From VBAU01 sp036005185 (GTDB lineage Bacteria > Bacteroidota > Bacteroidia > Chitinophagales > Chitinophagaceae): a stretch of 64,000 nt of DNA. Shown here in pieces: positions 34,396 to 42,784 of the stretch (the stretch's first letter is position 1; each line of letters opens with the position of its first letter). The stretch is taken from NCBI GenBank assembly GCA_036005185.1, contig DASYQS010000046.1:57153-121152 (forward strand), in the 5' to 3' direction. The translations under genes and the position numbers were made by a program. The notes under the pieces were generated by a model. The model searched no databases. It saw nothing but the letters and a program-made list of their open reading frames with translations, and had not been told where the DNA came from.

Positions 34396-35838
34396 ATGAG
34401 TTCGAAAATGAAATTTTTATTGCCGGTGTTGCTGGTATCGTTTTGTAGTTGTGCCCAACAAAAAAAAACAACTATGAATTTAGCCGGGGAAAAACCAATT
34501 GCTTTCCCCGGCGCCGAAGGTTTTGGAAAATATACGACGGGCGGTCGAGGAGGAAAAATTTTTATTGTTTCAAATTTAAATGATGACGGCCCCGGAAGTT
34601 TTCGGGATGCGGTTGAAGCAAAAGAAAAAAGGATTATTGTCTTCGCTGCTTCCGGCACCATTCACCTTAATTCAAAGCTCAGCATTAAAGGTGATGTAAC
34701 TATAGCAGGGCAAACAACTCCGGGAGATGGCATTTGTTTGGCCGACAATTCTGTGTCATTAGGAGGAGATAATATTATTGTTCGCTATTTGCGTTTTCGA
34801 ATGGGAGATAAATATCAAAAAGGAGGAATGGTAGATGGCAATGGCGGTGATGATGCTTTTGGGGGAACACACCGGAAGAATATCATCATTGATCATTGCA
34901 GCATGAGCTGGAGCACTGATGAAGTTTTTTCTGTGTATGCTGGCGACAGCACAACTCTTCAATGGAATCTTATTTCCGAGCCGTTGAATTATTCTTATCA
35001 TTTCGAGGCGGGCGACAAAGATTACGAGCATCATGGCTATGGCGCTATTTGGGGCGGTGCTCATTTATCAGCTCATCATAATTTATTTGCGCATTGCAGC
35101 AACCGCAATCCGCGGTTTAATGGTATCAGAACAACGCCCGAAGAAATGGTTGATTACAGAAATAATGTGATTTACAATTGGGGCAGCAATAATATTTATG
35201 CCGGTGAGGGCGGCAATTACAATCTCATTAATAATTATTTTAGGTATGGACCTTCTACCAATAAAACCGTGCAGTATAGAATTGTAAATCCTGGTAAATG
35301 GGAGAAACCGCCAATCCCATTTGGCAAATATTATGTAAATGGAAATTATGTAGATGGTTCTACAGACGTAACAAAAAACAACCGGCTCGGAATTCACATG
35401 GGCAATGGCGGGACAGATATTGACAAAAAAAATTCGGTTGTTGACAATCCTTTTTCAGCAGAACCGGTTTCTACTCAAACAGCTACAGAAGCTTATCGAG
35501 TTGTTCTTGATAATGTGGGAGCAAGTTTTAAGAGAGATACGCTTGATCAAAGAATTATTAACGATGTAAAAAATAGAACTGGCCGGTTCATCGACGTTCA
35601 AGGCGGTTATCCTCATGGCACTGCGTATGAACTTACAACAAATGCATGGCCTGTTTTAAATTCCTTGCCTGCTCCTAAGGATTCAGACGCGGATGGGATG
35701 CCTGATGATTGGGAAAAAAAGAATGGGCTCAATCCAAATGATGCGAATGACGCTTCAATATTTAAGTTAGATAAAAATTATACGAATATTGAAGTGTATA
35801 TAAATAGTCTTATACCCGCATCCCCGAAAGGGAAGTAA
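34396..35838 (+). CDS. Pectate lyase-like protein (PL1-type beta-helix), lipoprotein
   Basis: 480 residues. The leader MSSKMKFLLPVLLVSFCSC ends in a lipobox. The parallel beta-helix fold is seen in FPGAEGFGKYTTGGRGGKIF, DDGPGSFRDAV, IRYLRFR-like VRYLRFRMGD, IIIDHCSMSWSTDE and NPRFNGIRT (candidate catalytic Arg). The pattern fits PL1 pectate lyases of Bacteroidota, which cleave homogalacturonan by beta-elimination with Ca2+. A DSDADGMPDDWEKKNGLNP Ca-binding motif sits near the C-terminus (~429-447). Start 34396 rather than 34372, because the earlier ATG lies in the terminator hairpin. It leads a PL1-CE12-CE8-GH43 series with gaps of 10, 14 and -4 bp. Confidence 0.88.
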   Translation: MSSKMKFLLPVLLVSFCSCAQQKKTTMNLAGEKPIAFPGAEGFGKYTTGGRGGKIFIVSNLNDDGPGSFRDAVEAKEKRIIVFAASGTIHLNSKLSIKGDVTIAGQTTPGDGICLADNSVSLGGDNIIVRYLRFRMGDKYQKGGMVDGNGGDDAFGGTHRKNIIIDHCSMSWSTDEVFSVYAGDSTTLQWNLISEPLNYSYHFEAGDKDYEHHGYGAIWGGAHLSAHHNLFAHCSNRNPRFNGIRTTPEEMVDYRNNVIYNWGSNNIYAGEGGNYNLINNYFRYGPSTNKTVQYRIVNPGKWEKPPIPFGKYYVNGNYVDGSTDVTKNNRLGIHMGNGGTDIDKKNSVVDNPFSAEPVSTQTATEAYRVVLDNVGASFKRDTLDQRIINDVKNRTGRFIDVQGGYPHGTAYELTTNAWPVLNSLPAPKDSDADGMPDDWEKKNGLNPNDANDASIFKLDKNYTNIEVYINSLIPASPKGK

Positions 35839-35848
35839 ACAAGCCTCT

Positions 35849-36604
35849 ATGAATCGAAAATTTTTCATTCCATCCATTTTTCTTTTAGCTGTTTTTGCTT
35901 TTCCACAGAAAAAGAAAATAAAAGTTTGGCTCATTGGTGATTCAACGATGTCGGTTAAAGAAATAAAAGCCTATCCAGAAACCGGTTGGGGAATGCCTTT
36001 CGCATTTTTTTTTGATTCAACTGTCGTGATAGATAATCGTGCAAGGAATGGAAGAAGCACAAGATCGTTTATTGAAGAAGGATTATGGCAGCCTGTTGTT
36101 GACAATTTAAGTGAAGGCGATTATGTGTTCATCCAATTTGGCCATAACGACGAAGTGCCAACAAAAAAAACTTACACCACTGAAGAACAATTCAAAAGGA
36201 ATCTGGTTCGTTATGTGAATGAATCACGAGCTAAAAAAGCAACTCCCATTTTAATTACCCCGGTTGCAAGAAGAAAATTTGATTCTAATGGGCACGTTGT
36301 AAGCACTCACGAAGTGTATTCTGAAATTGTTCGTTCTGCGGCCAAACAATTGAATGCTCCGTTGATTGATCTTGATAGAAAAAGCCAGGCCTTGCTTCAA
36401 CAATTGGGTGCCGAAAATTCAAAATTTCTATACAATTATCTTCAACCTGGCGAACATCCTAATTATCCTGAAGGAAAAGTTGACGATACTCATTTTAGCG
36501 AGTTAGGAGCAAGAAAAATGGCGCAGCTTGTTCTTGCCGGCATAAGAGAGTTGCATCTTGAATTGGCAAACCGTATTCGGCCACCCCTTGAAGTCAAGAA
36601 ATAA
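35849..36604 (+). CDS. Rhamnogalacturonan acetylesterase-like SGNH hydrolase (CE12)
   Basis: 251 residues with a signal peptide. The SGNH blocks are present: IGDSTMS (nucleophile Ser), NGRSTRSF, FGHND and, near the C-terminus, DDTHFSELGA carrying the Asp-His pair. The layout matches CE12 rhamnogalacturonan acetylesterases, which remove acetyl groups from pectin backbones and so expose them to lyases. It is set 10 bp behind the pectate lyase and 14 bp ahead of the pectinesterase. Other SGNH substrates cannot be ruled out, but the neighbours support pectin. Confidence 0.87.
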   Translation: MNRKFFIPSIFLLAVFAFPQKKKIKVWLIGDSTMSVKEIKAYPETGWGMPFAFFFDSTVVIDNRARNGRSTRSFIEEGLWQPVVDNLSEGDYVFIQFGHNDEVPTKKTYTTEEQFKRNLVRYVNESRAKKATPILITPVARRKFDSNGHVVSTHEVYSEIVRSAAKQLNAPLIDLDRKSQALLQQLGAENSKFLYNYLQPGEHPNYPEGKVDDTHFSELGARKMAQLVLAGIRELHLELANRIRPPLEVKK

Positions 36605-36618
36605 AACTTTAAGCAAGC

Positions 36619-37578
36619 ATGAAAAAGATCGGATTTGTTTTTTTGTTTTTCTTAATAAAATTGTTAGCTTTTTGCCAGCGCCAAATAATTGTGGCAAGTG
36701 ATGGTAAGGGAAATTACAAAACCGTGCAGCAAGCCTTGAATGCTGTTCCATTGAACAACAAAAAACCGATTACTATTTATATTAAAAATGGTGTTTACAA
36801 AGAAAAGCTTCATCTTGATTCAACAAAGAACTTTGTAGCCATTATTGGCGAAGATAAATTCAAAACTATTTTAACCTACGACGATCATCCCGGCAAGCTT
36901 GATGCACACGGCGATAGCATCAATACAAGATCATCATACAGTTTTATCATTAAAGGAAACGATTTCACTGCCCGTAATATTACATTCCAAAATGATGCAG
37001 GCTTTACGGCAGGTCAGGCCGTAGCTGCAGAAGTAGATGGGGACAAAGTCCGTTTTTTTAATTGCCGTTTTGTTGGCAATCAAGATGTTTTATTTACTAA
37101 TAGTGAAACAAGCAGACAGTATTATAAGAATTGTTACATTGAAGGCACAACGGATTTTATTTTTGGCTCTGCTACAGTTTGGTTTGAACAAAGTCATATT
37201 CACAGCAAAAAGAATTCGCATGTCACTGCGGCTTCGACGCCAAAGGAACATGCTTATGGTTATGTATTTAATGATTGTGTATTAACTGGCGACACTTCTT
37301 TGCACAATGTATCGCTAGGCAGACCATGGCGGCCTTATGCGAATGTAACCTATATTCATTGTTTTATAGGGTCACATATCAAACCAGAGGGTTGGAGTAA
37401 CTGGAACAGTACCGATAATTATAAAACGACGAGATATGCAGAGTATGAAAACTATGGCCCTTCTGCTGATGTTTCAAAAAGAGTTGCATGGTCTCGCCAG
37501 CTTACCCATGAAGAAATAAAAAATTACACACTCAAAAATATTTTTGGAAATTGGGACCCCGAGAACAATAACCGATGA
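36619..37578 (+). CDS. Pectinesterase (CE8)
   Basis: 319 residues with signal peptide (MKKIGFVFLFFLIKLLAFCQ). All CE8 signatures are visible: GVYKEKL, ITFQNDAG, QAVAAEVDGD, NQDVLF (acid/base Asp), EGTTDFIFGSA (nucleophile Asp) and SLGRPWRPYA (substrate-binding Arg/Trp). It removes methyl groups from homogalacturonan, generating substrate for the pectate lyase two genes upstream. Its stop overlaps the ATG of the GH43 gene by 4 bp (ATGA), which indicates translational coupling. Confidence 0.95.
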   Translation: MKKIGFVFLFFLIKLLAFCQRQIIVASDGKGNYKTVQQALNAVPLNNKKPITIYIKNGVYKEKLHLDSTKNFVAIIGEDKFKTILTYDDHPGKLDAHGDSINTRSSYSFIIKGNDFTARNITFQNDAGFTAGQAVAAEVDGDKVRFFNCRFVGNQDVLFTNSETSRQYYKNCYIEGTTDFIFGSATVWFEQSHIHSKKNSHVTAASTPKEHAYGYVFNDCVLTGDTSLHNVSLGRPWRPYANVTYIHCFIGSHIKPEGWSNWNSTDNYKTTRYAEYENYGPSADVSKRVAWSRQLTHEEIKNYTLKNIFGNWDPENNNR

Positions 37579-39215
37579 AAAAATTTCAATGCATTCTTAT
37601 TTTATTAACCTCGCTAGTTCAATTATCTGCACAAAAAAATAATCCATCAAAAGTTTGGGTGGCTGATAATGGTAACGGCACTTATAAAAATCCAATCATC
37701 CATGCTGATTATTCTGATCCCGATGTCATTCGAGTAGATGATGATTATTACTTGGTGTCGTCAAGCTTTGAAGATATTCCTGGTTTACCAATTCTGCATT
37801 CGAAAGATTTGGTGAATTGGACGATTATTGGTCATGCTCTTTTACGACAACTGCCTTATGATCATTATTCAAAACCTCAACATGGCAGTGGCGTATGGGC
37901 TCCTTCTATTCGGCATCACAATGGTGAATTTTATATTTATTATCCCGATCCTGATTTTGGAATTTATCTCTTAAAGTCGAAAAAACCGGAAGGTCCATGG
38001 AGCGAGCCTGTTCTGGTTGAAGGAGGCAAAGGGTTGATTGATCCCTGCCCGCTTTGGAATGATGATGGAAATGTATATATCGTTCATGCGTATGCAGGAA
38101 GTCGGGCAGGACTAAAAAGTTTGATCGTAGTAAAAAAATTAAATAAAGAAGGAACAAAAACAACAGATGCAGGTATATTGGTTTATGATGGTCATCAATC
38201 TGATCCTACAGTTGAAGGGCCTAAATTTTATAAACGCAATGGGTATTATTACATATTTGCCCCTGCGGGCGGCGTAACTACTGGTTGGCAAATCGTTCTT
38301 CGGTCAAAAAATATTTATGGACCTTATGAAAGAAAAATAGTGATGGATCAGGGAACAACTGTTGTAAATGGTCCGCATCAGGGCGCATGGATCACGACAC
38401 AAACAGGCGAAGACTGGTTCATTCACTTTCAGGATAAAGGACCGTATGGTAGAGTGGTGCATTTACAGCCGATGAAATGGATAAATGATTGGCCAGTGAT
38501 TGGAATAGATAAAGATGGCGATGGGAGAGGGGAACCGGTTCTCAATTATAAAAAACCAAATGTTGGGAAAATTCATTCTGTTGCTACACCACAGGAATCA
38601 GATGAATTCAATGGAAATTTTTTAGGATTACAATGGCAATGGATGGCTAACCCGAAAGCTACTTGGGCATTCATGAATCCTTCGAGAGGTTTATTAAGAT
38701 TATATTCAGATAAAATTCCTGATAGCGCAAAAAATCTTTGGAACGCCCCAAATGTGCTTTTGCAAAAATTTCCTGCCGAAGAATTTACGGCGACTACTAA
38801 ATTTACTTTTACTCCCAACCCAAGATTAGAAAACGAAACAGCAGGATTGACAGTGATGGGTTTTAGTTATGCTTATCTTGGACTAAAGAGTAAAAAAGAT
38901 GGGATTTATTTGGAGCAAGCAATTTGTAAAGATGCTGATAATAACAAGACGGAAATAGAAAAGCTCATTTTGAAAATAGCTGATTCAACTGTTTATTTAA
39001 GGGTAAAGATTTTAAAAGGAGCAAAATGTAAATTTAGTTATAGCACAGATGGGAAAAACTTTACTGATGCAGGCGAAGAATTTCAAGCTGAGGTTGGAAG
39101 ATGGATTGGAGCAAAAGTTGGTATTTTTTGTACGAGGGAATCCCAGACCAATGATTCGGGCTATGCTGACTTTGATTGGTTCCGAATAGAGAAGGTGAGT
39201 GATCAGAATGAGTAA
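37575..39215 (+). CDS. GH43 family glycosidase (arabinofuranosidase/xylosidase type)
   Basis: 546 residues with a signal peptide. The five-bladed propeller carries the three acidic residues: general base in YSDPDVIRV, pKa-modulating Asp in GLIDPCPLWND and acid Glu in TVEGPKFYK. A C-terminal beta-sandwich (~335-546; ESDEFNGNFLGLQWQW, YADFDWFRIEK) is like the GH43 C2 domain, which makes the GH43_12-like group probable. It would release L-arabinose or xylose from pectic side chains or oligosaccharides. The last codons (SDQNE-stop) lie in a word-like repeat (AGTGATCAGAATGAGTAATC), as if the 3' end had been overwritten. Confidence 0.9.
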   Translation: MKKFQCILILLTSLVQLSAQKNNPSKVWVADNGNGTYKNPIIHADYSDPDVIRVDDDYYLVSSSFEDIPGLPILHSKDLVNWTIIGHALLRQLPYDHYSKPQHGSGVWAPSIRHHNGEFYIYYPDPDFGIYLLKSKKPEGPWSEPVLVEGGKGLIDPCPLWNDDGNVYIVHAYAGSRAGLKSLIVVKKLNKEGTKTTDAGILVYDGHQSDPTVEGPKFYKRNGYYYIFAPAGGVTTGWQIVLRSKNIYGPYERKIVMDQGTTVVNGPHQGAWITTQTGEDWFIHFQDKGPYGRVVHLQPMKWINDWPVIGIDKDGDGRGEPVLNYKKPNVGKIHSVATPQESDEFNGNFLGLQWQWMANPKATWAFMNPSRGLLRLYSDKIPDSAKNLWNAPNVLLQKFPAEEFTATTKFTFTPNPRLENETAGLTVMGFSYAYLGLKSKKDGIYLEQAICKDADNNKTEIEKLILKIADSTVYLRVKILKGAKCKFSYSTDGKNFTDAGEEFQAEVGRWIGAKVGIFCTRESQTNDSGYADFDWFRIEKVSDQNE

Positions 39216-39290
39216 TCAGTAATCAGTAATGAGTTGCTTAAAGTGCCTCTATTCACCATTCACCATTGATCACTGACCATTGACAAACTT
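39200..39290. repeat. Word-like repeat at the 3' end of the GH43 gene
   Basis: AGTAATCAGTAATCAGTAATGAG followed by ATTCACCATTCACCATTGATC and CACTGACCATTGAC: tandem 6-9-bp words typical of short intergenic repeats in Bacteroidota. The GH43 stop codon lies inside the first block. Confidence 0.6.
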
Positions 39291-39295
39291 GATAG

Positions 39296-39991
39296 ATGCA
39301 TTTAGAAATTAAAAATTATAAGGCTTTCTTATTTGATTTGAATGGAACAATGATCAATGATATGCCATATCATATTACTGCCTGGCATCGTATCTTGAAT
39401 AAATTAGGTGCTAATATAAGTTTGGAAAGAATGAAAGAAGAATGTTATGGAAAAAACCACGAGTTACTTGAAAGAATATTCCCCAGAAGATTTTCTGAAG
39501 AGGAAAAAAATAAAATGAGCCTTGAAAAAGAAAAACAGTACCAGCAAGAATTCAAGCCTTATTTAAAATTGATCGATGGACTGGAAGAGTTTTTAAAAAA
39601 TGCGCATGATGCAGGAATAAAACTGGGGATTGGTTCGGCTGCCATTCTATTCAATATTGATTTTGTGTTGGATGGATTGGGAATGCGAAAATATTTTGAT
39701 GCCATTGTAAGTGCTGATGATGTAACCAACAGCAAGCCCGACCCGGAAACATGGTTGAAGTGTGCAGAGAAATTAAAATTGCATCCTCGCGATTGCTTAG
39801 TTTTTGAGGACACTCCCAAAGGCGCAGAATCAGCTCTGAGTGCAGGAATGAAATTAATAATAATTACTAACCTCCACAAGAAGGAAGAATTTAGTAACTA
39901 TGGAAATGTGATTGGATTTATTGACGATTACAATTCCATCACAGTAAACTTCCCTAGCTCAAGACCAATCACGATGAAGAATAAGCCTTAA
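39296..39991 (+). CDS. HAD-superfamily hydrolase, beta-phosphoglucomutase/sugar-phosphatase type
   Basis: 231 residues, cytoplasmic. HAD motifs: I FLFDLNGTMIND (the second Asp of DxD is replaced by Asn), II IGSAA, III with Lys in NSKPDPETW and IV in CLVFEDTPKG. The cap domain position (after motif I) is that of the beta-PGM/phosphatase group. The DLNG instead of DLDG in motif I removes the usual acid/base Asp, so mutase activity is doubtful; phosphatase activity might be weakened too. It sits between the glycosidase operon and araR, so a sugar-phosphate substrate is plausible. Confidence 0.8.
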   Translation: MHLEIKNYKAFLFDLNGTMINDMPYHITAWHRILNKLGANISLERMKEECYGKNHELLERIFPRRFSEEEKNKMSLEKEKQYQQEFKPYLKLIDGLEEFLKNAHDAGIKLGIGSAAILFNIDFVLDGLGMRKYFDAIVSADDVTNSKPDPETWLKCAEKLKLHPRDCLVFEDTPKGAESALSAGMKLIIITNLHKKEEFSNYGNVIGFIDDYNSITVNFPSSRPITMKNKP

Positions 39992-40014
39992 AGTGACTGC
40001 GAATAAATTGTTTC

Positions 40015-40086
40015 AATAACAAAGGATTTCATTTTCAAATGAGGCGATCAGATTATTTTTCATTTTTTGTTTATTACTTTGTTATT
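40015..40086. promoter_or_regulatory. Inverted 10-bp pair in the araR promoter (candidate AraR sites)
   Basis: AATAACAAAG (40015-40024) and its exact reverse complement CTTTGTTATT (40077-40086) bracket a 52-bp AT-rich stretch directly upstream of the Nudix-type regulator gene. A near-copy TTTGTTTATTA (40067-40077) adjoins the second site. Autoregulation through a pair of sites, possibly by looping, is an inference. Confidence 0.4.
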
Positions 40087-40106
40087 TATTCAGTTTTTCT
40101 TTTTTT

Positions 40107-40811
40107 ATGAACAAATACTCAAGCCAATCAAAATTACTTGCTGCAATTGACTGTATCATTTTTGGATTTGATGGACAGGATCTTAAAATATTACTCATCA
40201 GGCGGGGTTTTGAACCGGCGCGTGGGCAGTGGAGTCTTATGGGAGGCTTTGTAAAAAAAGATGAAAGCCTCGGAGATGCTGCTGCCAGGATATTAAAGCA
40301 ATTAACAGGGCTTGAGGGAATTTATTTGGAACAGCTTTTCGCCTTTGGAGAACCAAAACGTGATCCCATTGAAAGAACCATCTCGGTAGCTTATTTTGCG
40401 CTGATCGATATTCACCAATATGAAAAACAATTGAGTCACGATTACCATGCCGAATGGTTCAATCTAAATAAAATACCAAAGCTGATTTTCGATCATACTG
40501 TCATGGTAGAAAGGGCTAAAGAAAAGCTTCGCTACAAAGCAGGAATGCATCCTATTCTTTTTGAGCTATTGCCTGCAAAATTTACAATACCTCAATTGCA
40601 AATCCTGTATGAAGGAATTTATTCTACCTCATTCGATAAACGGAACTTTAGCCGAAAACTACTTTCAACGGGCTTGCTGATCAAGCAAAAAGAGAAGGAT
40701 AAAATAAATTCAAAAAAAGGAGCTTATTACTACAAACTGGATAAGCGAAAGTATGAAAAGAAGTTTCAGTCTTTCTTGAACATAATTCCGAACTCGCATA
40801 AACACTGGTGA
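40107..40811 (+). CDS. araR: Nudix-type transcriptional regulator of arabinose use (AraR/NrtR-like)
   Basis: 234 residues: N-terminal Nudix fold (LAAIDCIIFGFDGQDLKILLIRR, WSLMGGFVKKDESLGDAAAR) joined to a winged-helix DNA-binding domain (~155-225; FTIPQLQILYEGIYSTSFDKRNF, RKLLSTGLL). The Nudix box keeps G-x5-E but lacks the catalytic REUxEE glutamates (RILKQL), as in regulatory NrtR/AraR proteins. Bacteroidetes AraR senses L-arabinose and represses arabinose genes. It stands directly upstream of araB and its partners. The symbol rests on this context; a different sugar-derivative ligand cannot be excluded. Confidence 0.85.
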   Translation: MNKYSSQSKLLAAIDCIIFGFDGQDLKILLIRRGFEPARGQWSLMGGFVKKDESLGDAAARILKQLTGLEGIYLEQLFAFGEPKRDPIERTISVAYFALIDIHQYEKQLSHDYHAEWFNLNKIPKLIFDHTVMVERAKEKLRYKAGMHPILFELLPAKFTIPQLQILYEGIYSTSFDKRNFSRKLLSTGLLIKQKEKDKINSKKGAYYYKLDKRKYEKKFQSFLNIIPNSHKHW

Positions 40812-40884
40812 AGGGCTAAAAAGGTTTTTCCAATGCGAACATGTGTTTTTAAAAATTAGTGTTAATTTGACACGAATTGCTGAT

Positions 40885-42531
40885 ATGAAACAATCCTATG
40901 TCATAGGCGTAGATTATGGTACTGATTCTGTTCGATCAGTATTAGTGGATGCATCGAATGGCAATGAAATAACCTCATCGGTTTTTTATTATCCACGGTG
41001 GAAGGTTGGTCTGTACTGTGATCCCTCTATCAACCAATTCCGGCAGCACCCGCTTGATTATATTGAAGGCCTTGAGAAAACAATAAAAGATTGTGTGCAA
41101 AAAGCAGGCAAAGAAATTGCGCAACAGGTGAAGGCTATTTCTGTTGATACCACCGGTTCAACTCCCGTAGCTGTCGATAAAAAAGGAACTCCTCTTTCGC
41201 TTCTTCCGCAATTTGAAAATAATCCAAATGCCATGTTTGTATTGTGGAAAGATCATACAGCCACAAAAGAAGCGGCTGAAATAAATGAGCATGCAAAAAA
41301 ATTTGAAACGAACTATCTGCAATTTGTTGGCGGTATTTATTCCTCAGAATGGTTTTGGGCAAAATTGCTTCATGTCTTGAGGGAAGATGAAAAGGTGAGG
41401 GAAGCCTGCTACTCATGGGTAGAGCATTGCGACTGGATCCCTTTTTTGCTTACTGGCGCAGCTGATGTTCATCAATTAAAGCGAGGCGTTTGCTCTGCTG
41501 GTCATAAAGCTATTTGGGCCAAAGAATTTGGCGGTCTTCCACCCAATGAATTTTTTTCCTCGCTCGATCCTTTACTGAATTGTTTCACCTCAAAATTATT
41601 TGCCGAAACCTATTGTGCCGATCAATCTGCAGGAACGATCAGTAAGGAATGGGCTGAGAGATTAGGTCTGCCGGCAAATGTTGTGATCGGCGTAGGTGCT
41701 TTCGATGCGCACATGGGCGCAGTGGGTGGACAAATCGAACCGTATTATTTAAGCAAGGTCATGGGCACTTCAACTTGCGATATGCTTGTCGCCCCGCTTG
41801 ATGAAGTGAATGGAAAACTCGTACAAGGGATTTGCGGGCAGGTGTCTGGTTCAATCATTCCCGGAATGCTTGGTTTAGAGGCAGGACAAAGTGCATTTGG
41901 CGATGTGTATGCATGGTTTAAAAATTTATTGTGCTGGCCGCTTGATCATTTGGGGAATGATGAAAAAGCGAAACAAGAGATCTCTGATAAATTAATAGCA
42001 ACATTATCTGCGGAAGCGGCTAAACTTCCGCTCAGTGAAAACGATGAATTGGCTGTTGATTGGTTGAACGGCCGCCGCACCCCCGATGCCAACCAATTAT
42101 TAAAAGCTGCCATTATTCATTTAAATTTAGCCAGCGATGCGCCGCGAATTTTTAAAGCACTGGTTGAAGCCACTTGTTTTGGTGCAAAAGCTATTGTGGA
42201 TCGTTTTATTGAGCAAGGCATTCCGGTCAAGGGCCTTATTGGTTTAGGTGGCGTCGCAAAAAAATCTCCTTACACCATGCAGGTAATGGCCGATGTAATG
42301 AATATGCCAATTAGGATTCATCGATCCGAACAAACATGCGCCATGGGTGCTGCTATGTTTGCTGCAACAGCGGCAGGCATTTATAATTCTGTCGAGGAGG
42401 CAATGACAAGGATGGGACAAGGCTTCGATACAGAATATCATCCCAATCAAAAAAATATTGAGTATTACAACAGGCGTTATCAGCAGTATAAAAAATTAGG
42501 TGCATTCATTGAAAAACAAATTGCAAATTAA
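40885..42531 (+). CDS. araB: L-ribulokinase
   Basis: 548 residues of the FGGY kinase family in its ribulokinase form: SYVIGVDYGTDSVRSVLVDA (phosphate-binding), ISVDTTGSTPVAVD, LWKDHTA, WVEHCDWIPFLLTG, VGAFDAHMGAVGG (catalytic Asp), VMGTSTCDM and GLIGLGGVAKKS. It phosphorylates L-ribulose to L-ribulose-5-phosphate. ATG 40885 gives the standard N-terminus; the longer frame starts 14 codons earlier without support. It leads the araB-araD-galM-GH127-araA series. Just upstream lies GTGTTAATTTGACAC (40859-40873), a weak dyad. Confidence 0.95.
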   Translation: MKQSYVIGVDYGTDSVRSVLVDASNGNEITSSVFYYPRWKVGLYCDPSINQFRQHPLDYIEGLEKTIKDCVQKAGKEIAQQVKAISVDTTGSTPVAVDKKGTPLSLLPQFENNPNAMFVLWKDHTATKEAAEINEHAKKFETNYLQFVGGIYSSEWFWAKLLHVLREDEKVREACYSWVEHCDWIPFLLTGAADVHQLKRGVCSAGHKAIWAKEFGGLPPNEFFSSLDPLLNCFTSKLFAETYCADQSAGTISKEWAERLGLPANVVIGVGAFDAHMGAVGGQIEPYYLSKVMGTSTCDMLVAPLDEVNGKLVQGICGQVSGSIIPGMLGLEAGQSAFGDVYAWFKNLLCWPLDHLGNDEKAKQEISDKLIATLSAEAAKLPLSENDELAVDWLNGRRTPDANQLLKAAIIHLNLASDAPRIFKALVEATCFGAKAIVDRFIEQGIPVKGLIGLGGVAKKSPYTMQVMADVMNMPIRIHRSEQTCAMGAAMFAATAAGIYNSVEEAMTRMGQGFDTEYHPNQKNIEYYNRRYQQYKKLGAFIEKQIAN

Positions 42532-42533
42532 AT

Positions 42534-42784
42534 TTTATGAGCATGGCTTTAGTAATTCTATTTATCACATGGTGCGTCGCACTCTTGTACATTCTGTTCT
42601 CTATTGTGCAGACCTCACCCTCCTTCTCCCTCTCCAAAAGGAGAGGGAGCGGTGCTTCAATGCAAATCCAAACATCATATCTTTCATATCGGCTTACGTA
42701 TTCCTATTATCTTTTTATTTTCGGAATTCAATTAAACATTTCGATCTAAGTCACCCCTTTAAGGGGACAGGGGGTTTATGAGCA
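42534..42784. mobile_element. 241-bp insertion between 10-bp direct repeats, with two hairpins
   Basis: TTTATGAGCA occurs exactly at 42534-42543 and again at 42775-42784, where it carries the araD start codon. Removing one copy plus the insert leaves araB stop, 5 bp and araD ATG, the same 5-bp gap as between araD and galM. The insert holds a perfect hairpin CTCCCTCTCC-AAAA-GGAGAGGGAG (42626-42649) and CCCCTTTAAGGGG (42754-42766) followed by ACAGGGGG. No transposase and no clear terminal inverted repeats: a non-autonomous, REP- or MITE-like element. The 70-codon frame within it is probably fortuitous. Confidence 0.6.

Noticed and set aside
42537..42749. 70-codon frame between araB and araD
   Set aside because: It starts in the left copy of the direct repeat and reads through the hairpins of the insertion; composition follows the repeat, not a protein family.
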